Of a stretch of DNA of 6,850 nt, positions 1 through 5,222 are shown in pieces (position 1 is the stretch's first letter; every line of letters begins with the position of its first letter). Both the position numbers and the translations under genes were made by a program. Location: positions 1 through 6,850 of the forward strand of contig JAGXHB010000145.1 in assembly GCA_024636425.1 (NCBI GenBank), written 5' to 3'. This stretch comes from Roseobacter sp. GTDB taxonomy: Bacteria; Pseudomonadota; Alphaproteobacteria; Rhodobacterales; Rhodobacteraceae. The notes beneath the pieces are model-generated. The model worked only from the letters and a program-made list of their open reading frames with translations, was not told where the DNA came from and searched no databases.

Positions 1-150
1 AAATCCATTGGCATGGGCTATGTGAAGCCTGAAAGTGCCAACGTGGGTACCAAGCTCAAGGTCAAGATGTTCGACCAGCTTTGGGATGCCGAAGTGGTCG
101 AGGACAGCCCCTATGATCCGAAAAACACCACAATCCGGCTGGACGGGTAA
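1..150 (+). CDS. C-terminal end of a GcvT-like (dimethylglycine/sarcosine dehydrogenase-type) protein, 5' truncated
   Basis: Frame 1 is open from the window edge and stops at TAA 148-150, giving 49 residues. The fragment starts KSIGMGYVKPE and contains VGTKLKVKMFDQLWDAEV and a SPYDPKN motif near the end. This resembles the C-terminal beta-barrel of the aminomethyltransferase (GcvT_C) fold: a 'G-x-G-Y-V' strand, a 'VGT-x-L-x-V' turn, then a closing strand. In Rhodobacterales this ending is common in roughly 800-residue fusions of an FAD oxidoreductase with a folate-binding GcvT domain, which demethylate dimethylglycine or sarcosine in glycine betaine breakdown. Stand-alone GcvT, or another GcvT relative such as DMSP demethylase, cannot be excluded from 49 residues. 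The next gene on the same strand begins inside this one, so the two are probably co-transcribed. The domain assignment is moderately sure; the substrate is inference. Confidence 0.65.
   Translation, partial: KSIGMGYVKPESANVGTKLKVKMFDQLWDAEVVEDSPYDPKNTTIRLDG
100..104 (+). promoter_or_regulatory. Ribosome binding site of the small membrane protein
   Basis: GAGGA lies 8 nt before ATG 113, inside the end of the upstream coding region. It is the main reason for choosing that start over the in-frame ATGs at 35 and 86. Confidence 0.55.
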
Positions 151-619
151 ACGCACGCTTCTCGCGCTGGCCTGTCTGGCGCTGGTTGGTGTCTATGGGG
201 TCAGCCGGGTTTTCACCTCGGCTGGCCCCGTTGGTTTTGCAGTGCTTGGGGATCATGCCGATGACGTGCGCCGCGCCCTTGGCGTTGAACAAAGCACGCA
301 GGCTGCCGTGACAATCGTCTTGCTGAACCGTTGGGATACGCTGCCCTATCTGCCTGACCTTGATGCGTTTTGTGGTGATGCATGTGGCAAGGGGGCGGCA
401 GGACAGGTGGCGGTCACGCAGATGCGCTACCGGCAGACCCGCAAGATCGTCTTCTTCCACCTTCCTGATTTTGGTGGCTTCGAGGTAGGCGAGGAGTGTG
501 TCGTTGCCCGTGCGGCGCAGGAGCTGCGTCGTATTCGTGTCACAGCCCCCCTGCCATGCGCGGCCGAGGTGGAACGCGCAGCGGTCTGGCAGCTGCCCGC
601 TGGGCTTGGCCGGATCTAG
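113..619 (+). CDS. Small single-pass membrane-anchored protein, function unknown
   Basis: This 168-residue protein is one I do not recognise. I chose ATG 113 because a GAGGA Shine-Dalgarno lies at 100-104, 8 nt upstream, and because it gives a classic inner-membrane anchor. The N-terminus is basic (R3, K4, K13, R14), followed by a hydrophobic helix at about residues 15-34, then about 130 residues probably in the periplasm. An in-frame ATG at 35 would add 26 unlikely residues and deepen the overlap with the upstream gene. The soluble part has four cysteines: C87 and C91 in a CGDAC motif, C129 and C149. These could form disulfides in the periplasm. A hydrophobic strand (AVTIVLL, about 65-71) and KIVFFHLPDF (about 111-120) suggest a small alpha/beta fold. 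The start lies 38 nt inside the preceding gene, implying translational coupling. The stop TAG 617-619 overlaps the stop of the convergent lysozyme gene. Confidence 0.75.
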   Translation: MIRKTPQSGWTGKRTLLALACLALVGVYGVSRVFTSAGPVGFAVLGDHADDVRRALGVEQSTQAAVTIVLLNRWDTLPYLPDLDAFCGDACGKGAAGQVAVTQMRYRQTRKIVFFHLPDFGGFEVGEECVVARAAQELRRIRVTAPLPCAAEVERAAVWQLPAGLGRI

Positions 620-1398
620 CGGACCTGACGGCGCGCCAGCCAGGTGTCCCAGCTTGCGATGCTGCCAGCATAGACGTTTATGTCAATGTCGCCGCCCGCG
701 CCCGGCACGCGGCCGGTGCCGGTGTATTGCCAGAACGTCCAGCGTTCGTCGGGATACCGCTCGGACGGGTGCGCGGCCGTCGACCGCAGCCAGAATTCAA
801 TGCCGCGCAGACGGCCCATGTCGTTGTCCCGGTAGAAATCCGGCGTGGTATAGACGATGGGTTGCTGCCCGTAATGCGCCGTGACAATCGCGATAAAGGT
901 CTGCGCATTGCGGCGCACGGTTTCTGCGGGCGGGCGCAGCGTGCAGGTTGGCGAAAACGGGTTCCATTCCATGTCCAGCACGGGGGGCAACATGCCCCGT
1001 GTTTTGGGAACGTTCTGGATGAACCAGCGGGCCTGCACCTCTGGCGAAGTACAGAAATAATAGAAGTGATAGGCGCCGCGTGCGACACCTGCGCGGCCTG
1101 CACCCTCCCAGTGGTCGGTGAACATCGGGTCGAGCAGATCACCGCCTTCGGTCGCCTTGATAAAGGCAAAGTTCACGCCGCTCGTCCGTGCTTCGCCCCA
1201 GTTCAGACTGGACTGAAACCGCGCGACATCAATGCCGTGCACCGGATAGCTTTGCGGGGTGCGGCCAGCCCAGCCATGGGGTTTGCGGTCCCCGAAATTC
1301 GCCGCAGTGACAGAGCCGAGAGGAACAGAAACCTGCGTGGTCCCGCAGGCGCTGACCAACAGCAGGAGAAACAGGGCAATCGTACGGAACAAGGGCAT
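616..1398 (-). CDS. GH25-family lysozyme (N-acetylmuramidase) lipoprotein
   Basis: This 260-residue glycoside hydrolase family 25 protein is expected to cut the beta-1,4 bond between N-acetylmuramic acid and N-acetylglucosamine in peptidoglycan. The N-terminus is a lipoprotein signal: hydrophobic residues 5-17 with lipobox V-S-A-C, lipidated Cys at 18. The +2 residue is Gly, not Asp, so outer-membrane sorting is expected. Family landmarks in order are GIDVARFQ (55-62, Asp57), FIKATEG (79-85), AYHFYYF (109-115), LDMEW (141-145, with the D-x-E pair Asp142 and Glu144, the expected catalytic acids), WTFWQYTGTGR (220-230) and DIDINVY (237-243). No wall-binding domain follows, so it is a bare catalytic domain on a lipid anchor. 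Start ATG 1398 lies 1 nt after the methyltransferase stop; the frame stays open to 1557, but that extension only reads the neighbour out of frame. It is last in a three-gene operon. Family assignment is near certain; the biological role is not shown. Confidence 0.93.
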   Translation of the reverse strand: MPLFRTIALFLLLLVSACGTTQVSVPLGSVTAANFGDRKPHGWAGRTPQSYPVHGIDVARFQSSLNWGEARTSGVNFAFIKATEGGDLLDPMFTDHWEGAGRAGVARGAYHFYYFCTSPEVQARWFIQNVPKTRGMLPPVLDMEWNPFSPTCTLRPPAETVRRNAQTFIAIVTAHYGQQPIVYTTPDFYRDNDMGRLRGIEFWLRSTAAHPSERYPDERWTFWQYTGTGRVPGAGGDIDINVYAGSIASWDTWLARRQVR

Positions 1399-1399
1399 G

Positions 1400-2050
1400 T
1401 CAGGGCTTTCTGGCAACAAAGGCAAGATTGTTTGCGGGCATGTCGACCGTATCAATCGGGCTGAGGCCAGCATCGCTGAGCCAGCGCGCCATGTCGACTG
1501 TGTCTTTGTAGCCGATCGCGGGATCGGCGGCGCGCAGCTCAGCATCGAAGATGGCATCGCCGTCCGAGGTCAGCACACCGTCACGTGAAAACGGGCCATA
1601 CACGATCAGCACGCCGCCGGGGGCAAGCGCCAATGACGCCTCGGTGATGAACTGTTGAACCGACGGGGTCGGGATCAGATGCAACAGGTTTGCCAGAAAG
1701 ATCAGATCCTGTTGCGGCAGAGCGGCGTGCCACCCGTGTGCCGTGGCATCAAGGGCAAGGGCGGGGGCGACATTTCCCAGATCCGCATCCGCGACATAGG
1801 CGTCGATGCTGGCACGGCGATCGGGGTCGGGTTCGGTCGGTTGCCAGTGCAGGCCCGGCAGTGCAGCCCCGAAAGCCGCAATGTGCTGGCCCGTCCCGCT
1901 GGCAATCTCAAGCGCGCGGCCGCTTTGGGGCGCATGGGCTTTCAGCACCGCGCAAAGCGCATCACGGTTGCGGTCAGCGGCCGGTGCGCAAAGCTTGGCG
2001 TTTTCCGTGGGCAGCGCCACGCTTGCAGTTGGCGGCAGCTTGCCGGTCAT
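1400..2050 (-). CDS. DUF938 / METTL26-like SAM-dependent methyltransferase
   Basis: This 216-residue soluble class I methyltransferase-fold protein belongs to the DUF938 (PF06080) group, whose animal member is METTL26. The family signature APAADRNRD is at 22-30. The SAM-binding motif I, EIASGTGQH, is at 48-56, and the acidic second-strand motif PTEPD at 71-75 should contact the SAM ribose. DLIFLANLLHLIP (115-127) is the motif IV/helix region, YGPFSRDG (151-158) the post-motif, and FDAELRAADPAIGYKD (168-183) the family-typical C-terminal segment. The length is normal for the family. No substrate is established for the bacterial members as far as I know. ATG 2050-2048 overlaps the dehydrogenase stop TGA 2049-2047 (ATGA, 4-nt overlap), and no Shine-Dalgarno is visible, so translation probably depends on re-initiation. 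It sits between an amino acid dehydrogenase and a lysozyme, and could act on the product of either, but nothing in the sequence shows that. Confidence 0.88.
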   Translation of the reverse strand: MTGKLPPTASVALPTENAKLCAPAADRNRDALCAVLKAHAPQSGRALEIASGTGQHIAAFGAALPGLHWQPTEPDPDRRASIDAYVADADLGNVAPALALDATAHGWHAALPQQDLIFLANLLHLIPTPSVQQFITEASLALAPGGVLIVYGPFSRDGVLTSDGDAIFDAELRAADPAIGYKDTVDMARWLSDAGLSPIDTVDMPANNLAFVARKP

Positions 2051-3135
2051 TGTTGAAACCGGTCGGGGCGCAACCGGTCGGGACGCAGCGCCGCGACCGT
2101 ATCCGCATCAAGCCCCGGCGCATGGCCAAGCGTCAGATCCGCCACAAGTTGCGATGCGGCGGCGCTGGTCTGAAAGCCGTAGCCGCCCTGACCTGCGCAC
2201 CAGATGAAGTCGGGCTGATCGGGGTCGGGGCCCAGAACCAGCGTTCGGTCGGGCGCGAAGCTGCGCAGGCCCGCCCATGTGGCGATGGGCTTGGTCACGG
2301 GAACGGCGACCATGTTCTGATACCGCTCCAGCCCCTCGGCCAAGGTCATGTCGTCGGCCCAGGCGTCATGCGGCTCAACCGGGTCTTCGTCTGCGGGTGA
2401 TATCAGCAGCGCACCTGCGTCAGGCTTGGCATACCACGTCTCGCCCACACCAAAGAACATCGGCCAGCGCGACACGTCATGCCCGCCCGGTGCCGCGATC
2501 CGTGCCATTGACCGGCGGTGCGGCGTGATGCCAAGCGGTTTGACCCCTGCAAGGCCGGCGATCTGATCGGCCCAGGCACCGGCTGCGTTGACCAGCGTCT
2601 TGGCGCGCAAGGTATCCGGGCCTGCATCCACTTCCCATCCGCCCGCAACGTGGCGGATTGCGGTGACACGCCCGCCGGTCACGACCGTGCCACCATTGCT
2701 GCGCAGCGTGCGCGTGAAGTCCTGCAACAGGCGGTCGGTGTCGATGTCCTGCGCGTTCTCGTGATAGGCGGCAAAGGCCACCGCTGCGGGGTCCAGCACG
2801 GGAACGAACGCCATCGCCTCTTGCGGGGAGATCGGGTCGACGCCCATGAGGGCGACATCCTGCTTAAATGCGGACTCCTCGTCGGCAGAGGCGATGATCA
2901 TCAGCCCGCGCGGACTAAGGTAGCCGCCATCGCGCAAAAAGGGGACGGTGGCGCGGTTCAGCGCCTGCACGGACGGCGCGCCGTAATTCTGTTCGATCAG
3001 GGCCGCAGACCGGCCTGACGCGTGATAGCCAAGGTCTTTCTCGGCTTCGATCACGGTGACATCTGCATGGGCAGAAAGGCGCGCTGCTGCCGACAGCCCG
3101 GCGATTCCGCCGCCGATGATGATGATGTCGGTCAT
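2047..3135 (-). CDS. FAD-dependent amino acid dehydrogenase, D-arginine dehydrogenase (DauA)-like
   Basis: This 362-residue DAO/DadA-superfamily flavoenzyme should oxidise an amino acid to an imino acid, with electrons passed onward rather than to oxygen (by family analogy). The Rossmann motif GGGIAG is at 8-13, with Glu30 as the expected ribose-binding acid; GYHASGRSAA is at 36-45. Recalled alignment to Pseudomonas aeruginosa D-arginine dehydrogenase runs at an almost constant offset. Arg208, Tyr235, Arg291, Gly318 and Gln322 match that enzyme's R222, Y249, R305, G332 and Q336, which hold the substrate backbone or line the active site. Y53 is kept as Tyr51. The side-chain residues differ: E87 becomes Leu78, H48 becomes Leu46, T50 becomes Glu48. 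A substrate other than D-arginine is likely. There is no signal peptide, so it is cytoplasmic. ATG 3135 was chosen because GAGGAG lies 5 nt upstream and the Rossmann strand begins at once; the open extension to 3240 has no comparable ribosome site. It is first gene of the operon. Confidence 0.9.
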   Translation of the reverse strand: MTDIIIIGGGIAGLSAAARLSAHADVTVIEAEKDLGYHASGRSAALIEQNYGAPSVQALNRATVPFLRDGGYLSPRGLMIIASADEESAFKQDVALMGVDPISPQEAMAFVPVLDPAAVAFAAYHENAQDIDTDRLLQDFTRTLRSNGGTVVTGGRVTAIRHVAGGWEVDAGPDTLRAKTLVNAAGAWADQIAGLAGVKPLGITPHRRSMARIAAPGGHDVSRWPMFFGVGETWYAKPDAGALLISPADEDPVEPHDAWADDMTLAEGLERYQNMVAVPVTKPIATWAGLRSFAPDRTLVLGPDPDQPDFIWCAGQGGYGFQTSAAASQLVADLTLGHAPGLDADTVAALRPDRLRPDRFQQ

Positions 3136-3140
3136 TGCTG

Positions 3141-3147
3141 CTCCTCT
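3141..3147 (-). promoter_or_regulatory. Ribosome binding site of the FAD dehydrogenase
   Basis: AGAGGAG on the minus strand ends 5 nt before ATG 3135. It decides the start against the longer open frame reaching 3240. Confidence 0.65.
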
Positions 3148-3267
3148 GTCCGGGTCGTGGCAAAGCGGCTTGCCGGATTGGCGACCGGGCTGGCAAGCGT
3201 TTCGTTCATGCGCAATGGGTGACATGCGCAGACGCGGCACGCAACGCTGATTTCGACGCAGTCAGAG

Positions 3268-3291
3268 TGTCGCTCAAGGTCGGAAGCGACA
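3268..3291 (-). other. Hairpin just downstream of the GST stop
   Basis: A perfect 7-bp inverted repeat, TGTCGCT (3268-3274) with AGCGACA (3285-3291), encloses a 10-nt loop, 3 nt past the GST stop codon. There is no run of U after the stem on the minus strand, so it is not a classic rho-independent terminator. It may protect the 3' end of the GST messenger or assist factor-dependent termination. Confidence 0.4.
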
Positions 3292-3294
3292 GCT

Positions 3295-3912
3295 CTAGCC
3301 GTTCATCGCGCCTTTTTCAGTCGCCCGCTGATACGCCGGACGGTCCTTGATCATTCCGACAAAGCGGGCAAGTTCGGGATAGCGCGTTGCACCTTCGGGA
3401 TCGCGCATGGCGATTTCAGCGGGAAAGCTCAGCATGATATCTGCCGCCGACAGGGTGTCCTGCACGAAATGCCCTGACGCCCGCACGAGACCGTTCATAT
3501 AGCTGAAATGGTTGTCCAGCTCTGACCGAATACGCGGCTGCAGCGGTGCACCGGCCTCGCCCAATCTGCTGGTATAAAGCTGCAGCAGGATCGGAGTCAT
3601 CACCGACCCTTCAGCGAAATGCATGAGCTCAAGATGCTGCACATAGGCATCGCTGTCGGGGGCAGGGATCATCTGCGGGGCAAAGCGGGCGCACAGGATT
3701 TCCGCAATCGCAGCACTTTCCACGATCAGCTTGCCATCGAGTTCGATCATCGGAGATTTGCCAAGCGGATGCACCTGCTTGAGCGCGGGGGGGGCCAGAT
3801 TGGTCTTGGCGTCGCGCTGATAAGGCACCACGTCATAGTCCTGCCCGATTTCTTCGAGCAGCCACAAAATACGATGAGAGCGGGACCGGTTGAGGTGATG
3901 AACTGTAATCAT
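3295..3912 (-). CDS. Glutathione S-transferase family protein
   Basis: This 205-residue two-domain protein matches cytosolic glutathione S-transferases, which join glutathione to electrophiles or carry out related thiol reactions. The N-terminal thioredoxin-like domain (about 1-80) opens MITVHHLNRSRSHRILWLLE, the SRSH-R-x-L-W-L-L-E form common in bacterial GSTs. It then has HPLGKSPMIELDG (48-60) with the cis-proline Pro54, and VESAAIAEIL (64-73), where Glu65-Ser66 should bind the glutathione gamma-glutamyl group. The rest is the helical C-terminal domain, with SAADIMLSFPAE as its conserved helix N-cap region. Candidate catalytic hydroxyls are Ser10 or Ser12; there is no Cys in that motif. The start is ATG 3912; TTG 3918 is in frame but neither has a clear Shine-Dalgarno. 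Codons 40-42 lie in an uninterrupted run of eight C on the coding strand. It appears to be a single-gene unit, 159 nt upstream of the dehydrogenase operon. Family is certain; substrate unknown. Confidence 0.93.
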   Translation of the reverse strand: MITVHHLNRSRSHRILWLLEEIGQDYDVVPYQRDAKTNLAPPALKQVHPLGKSPMIELDGKLIVESAAIAEILCARFAPQMIPAPDSDAYVQHLELMHFAEGSVMTPILLQLYTSRLGEAGAPLQPRIRSELDNHFSYMNGLVRASGHFVQDTLSAADIMLSFPAEIAMRDPEGATRYPELARFVGMIKDRPAYQRATEKGAMNG

Positions 3913-4042
3913 ACACAAGAAGATAGCGAAGTTTTTCGCAAGGGACAGGGCAAAGCGGCACGTGCCGTAGGGTCATCCGAAGGGCTGCTGCCAGAGTTTT
4001 GGATGATGCTGAGTTCTGCCGCCCGCCACGCTTGCGCAAACG
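3913..4042 (-). promoter_or_regulatory. GST upstream region with two inverted repeats
   Basis: This stretch between the transporter terminator and the GST start should hold the GST promoter. It contains a 9-bp inverted repeat with one G-U pair (3973-3981 with 3998-4006, 16-nt spacer). It also contains a short hairpin GCGAA/TTCGC with a 4-nt loop (3926-3930 with 3935-3939), 13 nt before ATG 3912. An 8-bp palindrome TTGCGCAA lies at 4032-4039. I see no confident -35/-10 pair. The arrangement would fit an operator or a structured leader, but the role is inferred from position. Confidence 0.35.
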
Positions 4043-4070
4043 AAAAAGGCCCCGCTGATGCAGGGCCTTT
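4043..4070 (-). terminator. Rho-independent terminator of the BMP transporter operon
   Basis: Read on the minus strand, the arm AAAGGCCC (4070-4063), a 10-nt loop and the arm GGGCCTTT (4052-4045) form a perfect 8-bp stem that runs into a five-T tract. It begins 22 nt after the binding-protein stop codon. The G/C core plus U tract is the textbook form, so transcription of the transporter operon should end here before the GST gene. Confidence 0.88.
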
Positions 4071-4092
4071 CAGTCTTGGAACCGCGATCCGC

Positions 4093-5166
4093 TTAGTCGG
4101 GGATCGAGCCTGTGATGCCTTCAACATAGAAGTTCATGCTTGCGAGCGTGCCGTCATCGGCTGTTTCGCCTTCGGCTAGGAAATCGGAACCGTCCTGCTT
4201 CTTCAGCGGGCCGGTGAAGGGGTGGTATGATCCGTCTGCGATCGATTCCTTGAGCGCAAGCGCCTCTTCCTTCACGTCGGCAGGCACGGCGTCCGTGATC
4301 TCGCCGATGCCGACCATGCCTTCACCGATGCCGGCCCATGTGTCCATGCTTTCCCATGTACCGTCCATGACGGCCTTGGTGCGCTGGATGTAGTAGGGGG
4401 CCCAGTTGTCGATGATCGACGACACACGGGGGCTTGGGGCATATTGCGCCATGTCGGACGCTTGACCGAATGTAATGACATTGCCCGCTTCCTGAGCAGC
4501 AGCTTGCGGCGCAGTGGAATCGGTGTGCTGCAGCACGACATCGGCCCCTTGTTCGATCAGCACCTTGGCCGCGTCAGCTTCCTTGGCGGGGTCAAACCAT
4601 GTGTAGGCCCAGACAATCTTGAATTCGACATCGGGGTTGGCCTTCTTGGCGTGGATATAGGCCGAGTTGATGCCGCGGATCACTTCTGGGATCGGGAAAG
4701 ACCCGATGTAGCCGATGATGTTCGATTCGGTCATCTTGCCGGCGATATGGCCTTGAATGGCGCGGCCTTCGTAGAAACGGGCCGAATAGGTCGACACGTT
4801 GTCAGCCCGCTTGTAGCCGGTCGCATGTTCGAATTTAACATCCGGGAATTTGGCCGCGACGTTGATGGTCGGGTCCATATAGCCAAAGGACGTGGTGAAG
4901 ATCAGATCGGCACCGTTCAGCGCCATCTGCGTCATCACACGCTCTGAATCGGGGCCCTCGGCCACGGATTCTACGAAAACGGTTTCGACCGCATCGCCGA
5001 ATTCTTCCTCGAGCGCGAGGCGGCCTTCGTTGTGCTCGTACGTCCAGCCGCCGTCACCGACGGGGCCGACAAAGACAAACCCGACCTTGGTTTTGTCTTG
5101 GGCCATCGCACCGCTTGCAAGGCTGGCAGCCAGAGCGGCGCTGGCCATAAGTGTCGTAAGTTTCAT
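4093..5166 (-). CDS. BMP-family periplasmic substrate-binding protein of an ABC importer (nucleoside/purine-type)
   Basis: This 357-residue protein belongs to the BMP/PnrA-like group (PF02608), the binding proteins of Nup/YufNOPQ-type importers; characterised members bind nucleosides. The signal peptide is residues 1-22 with an A-M-A cleavage site before Gln23. There is no lipobox cysteine, so it should be free in the periplasm, unlike the lipoprotein forms of Gram-positives and spirochaetes. Family landmarks are VGFVFVGPVGDGGWTYEHNEG (starting about residue 28), LIFTTSFGYMDP, GYIGSFPIPEVIRGIN, a GADVVLQHTDST segment, FGQASDMAQYAP, and a NWAPYYI-DGTW stretch. The start ATG 5166 has AAGGGGA 7 nt upstream. 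It follows the second permease after 56 nt and is the last gene before a strong terminator. Family is certain; the ligand (purine nucleoside or base, possibly another small metabolite) is inferred from relatives and cannot be read from the sequence. Confidence 0.93.
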   Translation of the reverse strand: MKLTTLMASAALAASLASGAMAQDKTKVGFVFVGPVGDGGWTYEHNEGRLALEEEFGDAVETVFVESVAEGPDSERVMTQMALNGADLIFTTSFGYMDPTINVAAKFPDVKFEHATGYKRADNVSTYSARFYEGRAIQGHIAGKMTESNIIGYIGSFPIPEVIRGINSAYIHAKKANPDVEFKIVWAYTWFDPAKEADAAKVLIEQGADVVLQHTDSTAPQAAAQEAGNVITFGQASDMAQYAPSPRVSSIIDNWAPYYIQRTKAVMDGTWESMDTWAGIGEGMVGIGEITDAVPADVKEEALALKESIADGSYHPFTGPLKKQDGSDFLAEGETADDGTLASMNFYVEGITGSIPD

Positions 5167-5173
5167 GTATTAG

Positions 5174-5180
5174 TCCCCTT
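5174..5180 (-). promoter_or_regulatory. Ribosome binding site of the BMP binding protein
   Basis: AAGGGGA on the minus strand lies 7 nt before ATG 5166. It gives the binding protein its own ribosome loading independent of the permease upstream. Confidence 0.6.
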
Positions 5181-5186
5181 GGTGAT

Positions 5187-5205
5187 GCGCCTTTTTATCA
5201 GGCGC
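5187..5205 (-). other. Intercistronic hairpin between permease and binding-protein genes
   Basis: GCGCC (5205-5201) and GGCGC (5191-5187) on the minus strand form a 5-bp all-G/C stem with a 9-nt A-rich loop. It sits in the 56-nt space between the permease stop and the binding-protein ribosome site. No U tract follows on this strand, so it should not terminate. Similar hairpins in other transport operons stabilise the downstream part of the messenger; that role here is inference. Confidence 0.4.
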
Positions 5206-5222
5206 TTTTACGTATGCCGCGT

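Larger units (their letters stand above)
3136..3294 (-). promoter_or_regulatory. 159-nt gap before the dehydrogenase operon, probable promoter region with a repeated TGCGCATG
   Basis: This is the space between the GST stop and the dehydrogenase start, so the operon promoter is expected here. I could not find a convincing sigma-70 -35/-10 pair. The minus strand carries TGCGCATG twice (3223-3230 and 3207-3214) at a 16-nt period, each containing the palindrome TGCGCA. This could be an operator or chance. The region also holds the hairpin described at 3268-3291. The promoter role is inferred from position only. Confidence 0.35.

Noticed and set aside
496..1464. Long plus-strand open frame (322 codons) opposite the lysozyme gene
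   Set aside because: It is antisense to a gene with a lipobox and all GH25 landmarks, reads as low-complexity Arg/Ala-rich protein, and has no recognisable domain. Long antisense frames are common in high-GC codon usage.
1399..1557. N-terminal extension of the lysozyme to 1557
   Set aside because: It would overlap the methyltransferase by about 160 nt out of frame and would bury the lipoprotein signal peptide, which begins exactly at the Met encoded at 1398.
1690..2400. Plus-strand open frame (236 codons) opposite the methyltransferase and dehydrogenase
   Set aside because: It crosses the boundary of two well-supported minus-strand genes, is Arg/Ala/Gly-rich and has no family features.
3136..3240. 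35-residue extension of the FAD dehydrogenase to 3240
   Set aside because: The Rossmann strand starts right at the Met encoded at 3135, which has a good ribosome site; the extension is Arg/Pro-rich and unlike the family's N-terminus.
3136..3294. Sigma-70 promoter for the dehydrogenase operon
   Set aside because: TTG-containing -35-like hexamers are present, but none has a credible -10 at 16-18 nt, so no specific promoter is called.
3913..3918. TTG start for the GST two codons upstream
   Set aside because: It adds only two residues, has no better ribosome site than ATG 3912, and the family typically starts at the Met directly before the first beta strand.
4444..4947. Plus-strand open frame (167 codons) opposite the BMP binding protein
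   Set aside because: It is a shadow of a certain gene, with no start signal or recognised domain.
5187..5209. Plus-strand rho-independent terminator
   Set aside because: On the plus strand the GCGCC/GGCGC stem is followed by four T, but no plus-strand gene lies upstream to be terminated. The stem is better read as an intercistronic element of the minus-strand operon.
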